Source: Bacillota bacterium | GTDB lineage: Bacteria > Bacillota > Clostridia > Acetivibrionales > DSM-1351 | Direction of reading: 5' to 3' | Assembly (NCBI GenBank): GCA_023398105.1 | Contig: JAEWST010000174.1 | Span: 1-35,119 of the forward strand | DNA: 35,119 nt | In this document: positions 22,911 to 30,044 of the stretch, in pieces | How positions within the stretch are numbered: the first letter of the stretch is position 1 | Layout of the letters: each line of letters starts with the position of its first letter | The notes under the pieces: generated by a model | The model's input: only the letters and a program-made list of their open reading frames with translations | What the model was told of the DNA's origin: nothing | Databases searched by the model: none | Made by a program: the position numbers and the translations under genes

Positions 22911-24134
22911 GTGAAAAGAAAAATAACAGTATACATTTTGATTATGGCTATAATTCTAGCTGTAATACCTATTGATGTGTTTGCTGATTTTAATGAAGCA
23001 GCAGTTGAGGCATCAGCGAAATATGATGAAGTAGCTGTAAATAAACTGGTAGCAAAAACAAATGTTCTGGATTTAAAAGCTAAATCTGCTGTACTTATGG
23101 ATGCGGCTTCTGGAAAGATACTAACTGAAAAAAATAGTCACGAGAAGTTAGCTATAGCTAGTGTTACAAAGGTTATGTCAATGCTTTTGATAATGGAAGC
23201 TATAGATTCAGGAAAACTATCTTTTGATGACAAGGTTAATGTATCAGAATATGCTGCTGGAATGGGTGGCTCTCAGGCATATATTGAGCCAGGAGAGGAG
23301 TTCACTGTTAATGAGATGATGAAGGCCTTGGCGATACACTCATCTAACGATGTAACTGTAGCATTGGCAGAAAAGGTAAGTGGAAGCGAAGAGGCTTTTG
23401 TGGTTGATATGAATAGAAAAGCTGAAGAACTTGGAATGAAGGATACTCATTTTCTGGACTGCACTGGTTTGGAGGATAATGGCTATAGCTCTGCAAATGA
23501 CGTTGCAATTATGTCAAGGGAGTTGATTGTAAAGCATTCTAAGATTCTGGAATATACAGGAATACGGCATGATACCTTTAGAAATGGTACCTTTAATTTG
23601 GATAATACAAATAAGTTGATTAGATTTTATGCAAATACTGATGGACTTAAAACAGGGTTTACAAACAAGGCAGGCTTTAATCTAACCGCAACAACAAAAA
23701 GAAATAATTTAAGACTAATATCAGTAGTTTTAGGTGAGCCTGATTCCAATACAAGATTTGCTGAAGCTAGAAAACTTATGGACTATGGTTTTGCAAACTA
23801 TGAGGTTGTGAGTTTAGATAAAAAGGGTGAACTGGTAGGGAATATATCAGTTAAAAAGGGTACAAAACTCATTGTAAGTGCTGCTTATAGAAGTGATACA
23901 AGTGTTTTAGTTGCAAAGGGCGAAAAGGGCAAAATAGAAAAAGAAATAGTACTTACACCTGAATTGACAGCACCAGTTGAATCAAATCAAAAGGTTGGCG
24001 ATATTATTTATAAAATAGATGGTAATGAAGTGGGCAGATTTGATTTAGTTGCAAATGAAAATGTAAGCAAGGTAACTTTCACTAAGTTGTTTACTAGATT
24101 AGTTGTTAGATGGTTTAATTTGGGGAGAGCTTAA
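22911..24134 (+). CDS. dacF: D-alanyl-D-alanine carboxypeptidase DacF
   Basis: A 407-residue penicillin-binding protein that trims the terminal D-alanine from peptidoglycan peptides; DacF in B. subtilis acts on the spore cortex. A signal peptide (about 1-25, with VFADFNEA after the core) is followed by the peptidase domain: SVTK (S84, K87), SSN (144-146) and KTG (247-249). The C-terminal domain ends in an amphipathic helix (LFTRLVVRWFNLGRA) that would anchor it to the membrane. Start: GTG 22911 after GGAGGGA; an upstream ATG at 22878 has no ribosome site. In many spore formers the spoIIA operon follows dacF; here a minus-strand gene follows instead. The stop codon lies in the loop of a terminator. 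Confidence 0.93.
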   Translation: MKRKITVYILIMAIILAVIPIDVFADFNEAAVEASAKYDEVAVNKLVAKTNVLDLKAKSAVLMDAASGKILTEKNSHEKLAIASVTKVMSMLLIMEAIDSGKLSFDDKVNVSEYAAGMGGSQAYIEPGEEFTVNEMMKALAIHSSNDVTVALAEKVSGSEEAFVVDMNRKAEELGMKDTHFLDCTGLEDNGYSSANDVAIMSRELIVKHSKILEYTGIRHDTFRNGTFNLDNTNKLIRFYANTDGLKTGFTNKAGFNLTATTKRNNLRLISVVLGEPDSNTRFAEARKLMDYGFANYEVVSLDKKGELVGNISVKKGTKLIVSAAYRSDTSVLVAKGEKGKIEKEIVLTPELTAPVESNQKVGDIIYKIDGNEVGRFDLVANENVSKVTFTKLFTRLVVRWFNLGRA

Positions 24135-24147
24135 TAGCTCTCCCTTT
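24123..24147 (+). terminator. Terminator overlapping the end of dacF
   Basis: GGGAGAGCT (24123-24131) pairs with AGCTCTCCC (24136-24144); the loop TAAT contains the stop codon. A short TTT follows. The stem is GC-rich for this genome. Confidence 0.7.
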
Positions 24148-24500
24148 CCAGTCCTATAAATGTTCAGGCTTTTATGTATATCATGTCTTAACCTTTTAAA
24201 AATGTAAAGTTTATTCATGCTCAAATTTATCAAAGGTTTATTTCAAGTAAACCAGCTTATTTTATTCAATTACTCAAACTTTTTATTAAAATTTCTTCCA
24301 CACCTATGATTATCAGATTTGATAGTCCAGCAATATATGTTGTATTGCAAATTGCTTAATAGTAAAACAATATAGTATGTATATTTGTTAACACTTCAAA
24401 GTTTATAGCTTTGGTGTATAGCAAAATTACTCATTTTTCCATAATCACAAATCAATCATTTATACAGTCAAAAATTAAATGTAAAATGCGAAGTATGTCC
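24148..24500. other. Non-coding gap between dacF and the convergent M50 gene
   Basis: No gene or strong hairpin is seen in this AT-rich stretch. Around 24195-24240 lies a worn family B copy (CATGCTCAAATTTATCAA followed by AGGTTT), closest to the copy at 18681. Confidence 0.45.
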
Positions 24501-25151
24501 TTATAATATAAACTCTGTTAAATTATTAAATACAAAACCAATTATAGGATTTAGTATCATACCTAAAACACCAGTTATTGCCAAAAGTATAAATATAAAC
24601 ATTCCATATTGTTCTAAAATACTAAAAATACGATATTTCCAAGTGTTAAAAAGATTTGTTATCACATGATATCCATCTAAAGCTGGAATTGGCAGTATAT
24701 TTAATGAAAATAAGACTACATTAATGTATGCCGAATAGTATAGAACTAGACGTATTATCATTTGCAATTGTTCATTTGATGAGAAAGCATTGGTAATAGC
24801 AAAAACTTTCATAATAAGAATAAACGCTGTAGCTATAAGCAAATTAGTTAAAGGACCTGCAATTGAAATTAATATGCTGTCTCTTCTAAGATTTTTATAA
24901 TTTCTTGGATTTGTCATTACTGGTTTAGCCCAACCAAAACCTGCTATAAGTATCAAAATAAAGCCTACTATGTCTATATGAGCTATTGGATTTAAAGTGA
25001 TTCTCCCTTGTGAGCGAGGAGTGGGATCTCCTAGTTTGTCTGCCATTAAAGCATGTGCAAACTCATGCAAGACAAAGCCTAAAAGAATTCCTGGTAAGCT
25101 CATCAATATACTCATCATACCTTCGGGTGAAAAAATATCTCTACCAAACAT
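24501..25151 (-). CDS. Site-2 protease family (M50) membrane metalloprotease
   Basis: A 216-residue membrane protein of the short M50 group found beside scpA in many Firmicutes. The zinc site is HEFAH (H29-H33), with the third ligand D159 in NILPIPALDG. About five hydrophobic segments lie near 14-34, 60-78, 95-120, 134-155 and 185-212. Such proteases cut substrates inside the membrane, but no substrate is known for this subgroup. AGGAGG lies 7 nt before the ATG on the minus strand. It is transcribed away from scpA. Confidence 0.9.
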   Translation of the reverse strand: MFGRDIFSPEGMMSILMSLPGILLGFVLHEFAHALMADKLGDPTPRSQGRITLNPIAHIDIVGFILILIAGFGWAKPVMTNPRNYKNLRRDSILISIAGPLTNLLIATAFILIMKVFAITNAFSSNEQLQMIIRLVLYYSAYINVVLFSLNILPIPALDGYHVITNLFNTWKYRIFSILEQYGMFIFILLAITGVLGMILNPIIGFVFNNLTEFIL

Positions 25152-25315
25152 GAAAATTCCTCCTATTATTGATAATTAATTGTACGTCAAGTTTTTTAAA
25201 ATGTCTACAGTACTTTAAATTGTAACATAGCATTTGATGTAAGTAATAATTATTCCCGCATATTATTGTAAACATTAATACAATTATGATAAACTAGAAT
25301 AGTTCGTTTTATTTA

Positions 25316-25360
25316 GGTTAATAATTCTCCCGCACAGACAGAATTATGTGCGAAAGTTGA
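25316..25360 (-). repeat. Family B intergenic repeat, reverse orientation
   Basis: On the minus strand it reads TCAACTTTCGCACATAAT, TCTGTCTGTGCGGGAG, then AATTATTAACC. The stem CGCACA with TGTGCG has 6 bp. It lies between the divergent M50 and scpA genes, about 75 nt before the scpA start. Confidence 0.65.
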
Positions 25361-25434
25361 TTAATAAAAAGGGGGACAGAGTCCATGTCAGTGCATCAGC
25401 TACATTAAGCCAATGTGGAGGCAGGGATAAAATA

Positions 25435-26241
25435 ATGGAAAGTTCTCTTACAAATGCATGTACGTTAAAACTTGATAATTTTGAAGGCCCATTTGATTTG
25501 TTATTTCATTTGATTGAAAAAAATCAAATGGATATTTATGATATACCAATTAATGTAATTACAGATCAATATTTGGACTATTTGTATGACCTACAAAGTC
25601 CTGATTTAGAGATTGCTAGTGAGTTTCTTGTAATGGCTTCGACACTTTTGCATATAAAGTCAAAAATGCTGTTACCTAACAAAAAGGAAGAAAAGGAAGA
25701 GGAAGCAGATCCTAGAGAAGAACTTGTTAGACGATTAGTAGAATACAAGCGTTACAAAGAATTTACCACTGAATTAAAAGAGCTGGAAAAGCTATGGGAA
25801 AAAACAGTATATAGATTGCCAGAGCCTTTAGACATACCAATAATTGAAGAGATATTGGAAATAGATCCACAAGTTCTTAGAAAACAATACCTTGCAATAC
25901 TTGAGAGAAATAAGAAAAAAATAAATGTAGGTGCAAAGAATATAACAAAGCTTATTGAACATGAAAAGGTATCTCTTAGGAGTAAAATAAGAGAAGTTGT
26001 AAAACACTTAATAAATAAGACTTCATTTATATTCACAGAGCTTTTTTCATTAAAAAGTAGATCAAAGACAGAAGTTGTTACAGGTTTTATGGCAATTCTT
26101 GAACTTGCTAAGATGAAAAAGGTAAAAATAGTTCAGAATAAGCAATTTTCCGATATACATGTTATTAGTAGTAGTACAGGTGCAGAAAGTGATGAATATC
26201 CTTTGTATAATGATATTGAAGACAATATTAAGGAGTTTTAA
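25435..26241 (+). CDS. scpA: Segregation and condensation protein A
   Basis: A 268-residue kleisin subunit that joins Smc and ScpB into the ring complex which organises and separates chromosomes. The N-terminal FEGPFDLLFHLIEKNQMDIY is the family hallmark for Smc binding, followed by EIASEFLVMASTLLHIKSKMLLP. A charged linker (KKEEKEEEADP) comes next, and the C-terminal part (about 215-250) would be the winged-helix region. The start at ATG 25435 follows a GGAGG/AGGGA region; longer in-frame starts reach into the family B repeat and lack a ribosome site. scpB follows after 54 nt. Confidence 0.95.
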   Translation: MESSLTNACTLKLDNFEGPFDLLFHLIEKNQMDIYDIPINVITDQYLDYLYDLQSPDLEIASEFLVMASTLLHIKSKMLLPNKKEEKEEEADPREELVRRLVEYKRYKEFTTELKELEKLWEKTVYRLPEPLDIPIIEEILEIDPQVLRKQYLAILERNKKKINVGAKNITKLIEHEKVSLRSKIREVVKHLINKTSFIFTELFSLKSRSKTEVVTGFMAILELAKMKKVKIVQNKQFSDIHVISSSTGAESDEYPLYNDIEDNIKEF

Positions 26242-26295
26242 ATATTAACTTGAAAGAAAAGTTTGTGAAACACAAGCGAAAGGAAGGATAGTCAA

Positions 26296-26859
26296 ATGGA
26301 AATTAGTACTATGGAAAGCATTATTGAGAGCCTAATTTTCTCTTATGGTGATGCTTTGCCATTAGACAAGATTTGTGAAATACTTGAATTAGATAGGAAG
26401 ACAGCTAGAAATTTAATCAAAAATATGATAGACAATTATAATAAATCTAATAGAGGAATTATTATAAGAGAATTGAATGATAAATATCAAATGTGTTCTA
26501 AACCTGATTATTTTGAGCATGTTTCTAAGCTTTATCAGATTAGACAAAAGCAAGCCCTATCCCAAGCTGCTTATGAGGTTTTATCAATAATTGCTTATAA
26601 TCAGCCCCTTACCAAGGCAAAAATCGAACAAATACGTGGAGTTAATTCTGATAGTGCTGTTACAAGACTACTAGAAAGAAACCTCGTAAGAGAGGCTGGA
26701 AAGCTTGATGCACCAGGAAGACCAAGACTTTATGAAACTACTGATGAATTTTTGAAGTGCTTTGGTTTTAAATCTATAAGAGACTTGCCAATGCTTGATA
26801 TTGAAGACTTAAGTCAACTAAATCTTGAAGAACTTCTTGATGATGGGAATTCTAAATAA
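26296..26859 (+). CDS. scpB: Segregation and condensation protein B
   Basis: A 187-residue partner of ScpA in the Smc complex. Two winged-helix domains are expected: MESIIESLIFSYGDALPLDKI opens the first, and ALSQAAYEVLSIIAYNQPLTKAKIEQIRGVNSDSA (split as ALSQAAYEVLSII and AYNQPLTKAKIEQIRG) opens the second. PGRPRLYETT is the conserved loop. AAGGAAGG precedes the ATG. A perfect 15-bp terminator hairpin begins 49 nt after the stop, so scpAB normally ends there. Confidence 0.95.
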   Translation: MEISTMESIIESLIFSYGDALPLDKICEILELDRKTARNLIKNMIDNYNKSNRGIIIRELNDKYQMCSKPDYFEHVSKLYQIRQKQALSQAAYEVLSIIAYNQPLTKAKIEQIRGVNSDSAVTRLLERNLVREAGKLDAPGRPRLYETTDEFLKCFGFKSIRDLPMLDIEDLSQLNLEELLDDGNSK

Positions 26860-26907
26860 GATAAAATAATATTGAAATGTGTATGATTTAAATGTTAATA
26901 ATGTGTC

Positions 26908-26947
26908 AAAAATAACCAAGAGGTGATTTCACTCTTGGTTATTTTTT
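26908..26947 (+). terminator. Perfect 15-bp hairpin: scpAB terminator over the next gene's start
   Basis: The left arm 26908-26922 (ends AACCAAGAG) pairs without mismatch with 26932-26946 (begins CTCTTGGTT), around the 9-nt loop GTGATTTCA and followed by a T-run. The Shine-Dalgarno sequence GAGGTGA spans the end of the left arm and the loop, and the likely TTG start codon (26935) lies in the right arm. It therefore works as a terminator or attenuator and could also block translation of the next gene. Confidence 0.9.
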
Positions 26948-27561
26948 ATGTGTGTTTATCAATTATTTTTATACTAATATTTATAATGTGCTGCAAGCTT
27001 ACAATTGGAGTGTCATTTTTAATGGATAACTTAGCTTGTACTGTCTATATAACTATATACTTTTTAGGAGATAAGATTAAAAAAAAGATTGCTGTTTATC
27101 CAAGAGATAAAAAGAAGACTAAAAAAATAGATAAAAAACCTCCTAAAAATAAAAAAGACTTTAAAAAGCTTACAAAGAGCATTTGGGGAATAGCAGAAAT
27201 TTTAGAAGATTTCAAAAAAAGAATAATATTAAAAGAATTTAGATTTTATTTAAAAGAAGGTATGGGCAATGCTTTCAATACAGCAATATTATATGGCGTA
27301 ATTTGGAATCTGTTTGGAATATTACAAGCAGTTATTTTAAGTCATTTTATTGTTAAAGATAAAGAAATAAAAATAGAAACAGATTTTAGGGAGAAAATAT
27401 GGAATTTAAACTTCAGTTGCATATTTAGTGTAAAAATTGTAAACATTATACTTATGTGTAAAGAAGTATTAATATATTATTTAAAAAATAGAAAAGGTGG
27501 TGAGGCTGATGTCAGACCATCCAATAGAAGGTCTAATGACTACAGCAATGCAAAGTATTAA
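26935..27561 (+). CDS. DUF2953 membrane-anchored protein
   Basis: A 208-residue protein with one N-terminal membrane segment (about 1-22). A Lys-rich linker (about 58-80) follows, then a domain typical of DUF2953 (FYLKEGMGNAFNTAILYG, then WNLFGILQAVI). The function of the family is unknown; it usually sits beside gerW/ytfJ, as here, which suggests a spore-related role. The start is uncertain: TTG 26935 has GAGGTGA about 9 nt upstream; GTG 26923 lies within that site. Both lie in the terminator hairpin. The last 53 nt overlap the ytfJ gene in another frame. Confidence 0.75.
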   Translation: MVIFYVCLSIIFILIFIMCCKLTIGVSFLMDNLACTVYITIYFLGDKIKKKIAVYPRDKKKTKKIDKKPPKNKKDFKKLTKSIWGIAEILEDFKKRIILKEFRFYLKEGMGNAFNTAILYGVIWNLFGILQAVILSHFIVKDKEIKIETDFREKIWNLNFSCIFSVKIVNIILMCKEVLIYYLKNRKGGEADVRPSNRRSNDYSNAKY

Positions 27562-27970
27562 GGAAATGGTGGATGTAAATACTATTGTAGGGGATGCTGT
27601 TCAGGCACCAGATGGAACAGTAATAATTCCAATATCTAAAGTGAGCTTTGGATTTGCAGCTGGTGGAGGTGATTATGGACAACAAACTAATGGAACTAAT
27701 TCAGAAAGCGTAAGTAAATTACCCTTTGCAGGAGGCAGTGGTGCTGGAGTTTCAATTAATCCTGTAGCATTTATGGTATGCGGTGAAAATCATGTTAAGT
27801 TGCTTCCTGTAGACATAAATACATCAGTAGACAAAGTATTAGATTTGATGCCAGGATTAATTGATAAAATTAATGGTGCTATTAATTCAAAGCTTTCAAA
27901 TAAGAAGGATAATAACAATAAAAAGAAGAATAAAGATGACGATAAAGATAATGAGGATGATGGTGAATAG
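27509..27970 (+). CDS. gerW: GerW/YtfJ family sporulation protein
   Basis: A 153-residue protein of the GerW family, linked in Bacillus to spore germination and made in the forespore. The core DGTVIIPISKVSFGFAAGGG (positions about 40-60) and GGSGAGVSINPVAFMV are family hallmarks. The last about 25 residues are a Lys/Asn/Asp tail not needed for the fold. Start: ATG 27509 after GGTGGTGAGG; an earlier in-frame start at 27497 lies in that site. Its start lies inside the end of the DUF2953 gene, so translation is probably coupled. A MITE-like element begins 14 nt after its stop. Confidence 0.92.
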   Translation: MSDHPIEGLMTTAMQSIKEMVDVNTIVGDAVQAPDGTVIIPISKVSFGFAAGGGDYGQQTNGTNSESVSKLPFAGGSGAGVSINPVAFMVCGENHVKLLPVDINTSVDKVLDLMPGLIDKINGAINSKLSNKKDNNNKKKNKDDDKDNEDDGE

Positions 27971-27983
27971 CAAAAGCTATAAA

Positions 27984-28313
27984 GGGGCTGTTGCAAAACA
28001 AAAAAATTATATATCTACGAGTTAATTGCTTAAATAGTGCTCCCGTACAGTATATATCTATGGATTTCTCCCGAAATTTATGCTGAAAAATTTGTCTCTT
28101 AAAAACAAGAATTTACACAACCATATAAAACAAGGCATCCTGTATTCTAGGTTATATTCACAGCTACGCACTGTAGCTGTGATGGCTACAAATTTCGTTC
28201 TACATCTATTATTTATCATCAGTCAGCATTACCATTGATATATACTGATACTGCGTACTATTTCTTGCAATAAAGCCATAGGTATACAGGAAATTTTGTT
28301 TTGCAATAACCCC
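27984..28313. mobile_element. MITE-like element with 20-bp terminal inverted repeats
   Basis: A 330-nt segment bounded by GGGGCTGTTGCAAAACAAAA (27984-28003) and TTTTGTTTTGCAATAACCCC (28294-28313); the ends match in 18 of 20 positions when inverted. It has no open frame of note. A perfect 9-bp hairpin lies near the middle: CACAGCTAC (28159-28167) with GTAGCTGTG (28173-28181). No direct target duplication is evident at its edges. The ends resemble those of insertion sequences that begin GGGGCTGTTGCAAAA, so a transposase supplied elsewhere may have moved it; this is inference. It fills most of the 423-nt gap between gerW and rluB. Confidence 0.8.
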
Positions 28314-28393
28314 TCAATTTTAAGTTGTTATTGACTCTAGCGATAATGAATAATAAAATACATGTGAAGTATTTATAAAAAGGGTGACATAAA

Positions 28394-29101
28394 ATGGAAG
28401 AAATGAGATTGCAGAAATTTTTAGCCCACGCTGGTGTGGCATCAAGAAGAATGGCTGAAAATTTTATAAAGCAGGGAAGAGTTGCGGTAAATAACAATAT
28501 AATTACTGATATGGGCATTATTGTGACTAACGCTGACAAGGTTACTGTGGACGGAAATCTAGTAAAGTCCGAAGAAGAAAAAATATATATTATGCTAAAC
28601 AAACCTATAGGATATGTTTCAAGTGCAAAAGATCAATTTGGAAGGCAGACTGTTTTAGACCTTGTTAGTGATATAAATAGTCGTTTGTATCCTGTTGGAA
28701 GGCTTGATTATGATACTTCAGGACTTATATTATTAACAAATGACGGGGATTTTACATATAAATTAACACATCCAAAGCATGAGGTTAATAAGGTCTATGA
28801 GGCATTAATTATAGGTGCTCCACAAAAAAATGAAATAGAAATGTTTGAAAAGGGGCTTGAAATTGAAGGTTATATGACTTCTCCAGCAAAAATTGAAATA
28901 AGAAATGTCGCTGGAAATAAAGCATTGGTACATATAACAATCCATGAAGGTAAAAACAGACAGGTTAGAAAAATGTGTGAAGCTATAGGTCATAATGTAC
29001 TTTCCTTAAAAAGGATTTCAATAGGATCTATAGCTCTTGGTGATTTGCCAGAAGGAAAATGGAGAAAGCTTACAGCAGTAGAGTTACATAGTTTATTCTA
29101 G
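28394..29101 (+). CDS. rluB: 23S rRNA pseudouridine synthase RluB-type
   Basis: A 235-residue pseudouridine synthase of the RsuA/RluB group, which modifies large-subunit rRNA. The N-terminal S4 RNA-binding domain (RLQKFLAHAGVASRRMAENFI) is followed by the catalytic domain with D105 in GRLDYDTSGLILLTNDG. KNRQVRKMCEAIGH near 190-205 is conserved in the group. Assignment to RluB rather than another member rests on its place near scpAB, as in B. subtilis, and is less sure. AAAGGGTGA precedes the ATG. The stop overlaps that of the convergent gene by 4 nt. Confidence 0.9.
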   Translation: MEEMRLQKFLAHAGVASRRMAENFIKQGRVAVNNNIITDMGIIVTNADKVTVDGNLVKSEEEKIYIMLNKPIGYVSSAKDQFGRQTVLDLVSDINSRLYPVGRLDYDTSGLILLTNDGDFTYKLTHPKHEVNKVYEALIIGAPQKNEIEMFEKGLEIEGYMTSPAKIEIRNVAGNKALVHITIHEGKNRQVRKMCEAIGHNVLSLKRISIGSIALGDLPEGKWRKLTAVELHSLF

Positions 29102-29631
29102 TAAAAATCATATAAACCATTTGTAGCATATACAAGCATTAAAATAATAAATATAATATAAACTATGGAAAAAACAATTCCAACAATGGCAATAATTCCT
29201 TGTATTTTAAAGTATTTATTCAAGGATGTAAATACTTCGTTTAGATGATGAGGATTATTATAGTGCTTGTAGGTTTTTATGCTGTCAGAGCCTTTGTTAA
29301 GAGCTATTCCAGCAAAAATCATAGGTACACCAATTGCAGCAGTTATAATACCTATACATGATATTGCTCCTGCAATAATGGTGTATATACCCATGAACTT
29401 CATCCAGCCTGAGAGGCTATCAATCATTGAGTTCATCATAAAATTATTTTGTGGTATACCATTGTTATAATAATATTGTTGATTATCATTAATATTATTC
29501 TGCTGATAGTTTGAATTATATAAGTTCTGCTCATTTGCACTTCTTTCAGCATCATTGTAGTTCGATGGATTTTGCATAGGATTATTTTGGTCATTTTGCA
29601 TTGGATTATTTGTGTCATTTTGATTGTCCAT
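29098..29631 (-). CDS. Asn/Gln-rich membrane protein (DUF5362-like)
   Basis: A 177-residue protein. Residues 1-65 are almost all Asn, Gln, Pro, Met and Tyr with a short repeat (DQNNPMQN type) and are probably unstructured. Residues about 72-112 form a membrane hairpin, and about 145-170 form a further membrane segment, with KTYKHYNNPHHLNEVFTSLNKYFK between. This layout fits small DUF5362-like proteins of unknown role. AAGGAG lies 7 nt before the ATG on the minus strand. It is convergent with rluB, with stops overlapping by 4 nt and no terminator in between. Confidence 0.7.
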   Translation of the reverse strand: MDNQNDTNNPMQNDQNNPMQNPSNYNDAERSANEQNLYNSNYQQNNINDNQQYYYNNGIPQNNFMMNSMIDSLSGWMKFMGIYTIIAGAISCIGIITAAIGVPMIFAGIALNKGSDSIKTYKHYNNPHHLNEVFTSLNKYFKIQGIIAIVGIVFSIVYIIFIILMLVYATNGLYDFY

Positions 29632-29735
29632 TTTTGCACTCCTTAAGAATTGATTTATTAAATATTATAAGTAGATTATAGCATTAGTAACCCTGTTATA
29701 AAAGAATATTTTAATCAGTTATTGTATTATTTGCT

Positions 29736-29786
29736 CAATTTTTCTATATATAAGTTTATCGGTGCGATAGAATTATCAATGGATTG
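29736..29786 (+). repeat. Family B intergenic repeat
   Basis: Ends TTTATCGGTGCGATAG then AATTATCAATGGATTGG; the first part (CTCAATTTTTCTATATATAA) is worn. It lies in the 413-nt gap upstream of the transcarboxylase operon, which otherwise has only the promoter at 29938. Confidence 0.6.
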
Positions 29787-29937
29787 GTTTTCATTTATTG
29801 ACAACTATTAATAAATATTAATAACTATGCAATAAAATCTGTGAGAACATAAAAGCTGTTTTTTGTATACATTATGAATGGCTGAACTTAAATTAAATTA
29901 ATGAATCTAGTAAATCCATATATTATTTAAATCATCC

Positions 29938-29987
29938 TTGACACCATATTAGTTCATAATATATAATAATTATTACTTGGTAATAAT
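29938..29987 (+). promoter_or_regulatory. Strong promoter and palindromic operator of the transcarboxylase operon
   Basis: Both boxes match the consensus exactly: TTGACA (29938-29943) and TATAAT (29962-29967), 18 nt apart. The expected start point (about 29974) falls inside the perfect palindrome ATTATTACTTGGTAATAAT (29969-29987; 8-bp arms, 3-nt centre). A repressor bound there would block transcription. The 12S-like gene starts about 70 nt further on. The regulator is not encoded in the window. Confidence 0.8.
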
Positions 29988-30044
29988 AACTAATAATAAA
30001 ATATAAGTAAAGAAAAATAATTTTCTTAAAGAGGTGATTTGCAT

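Noticed and set aside
25152..25190. Promoter TTGACG-16-TAATAG for the M50 gene
   Set aside because: The implied start point falls within or just after the ribosome site, leaving no workable leader.
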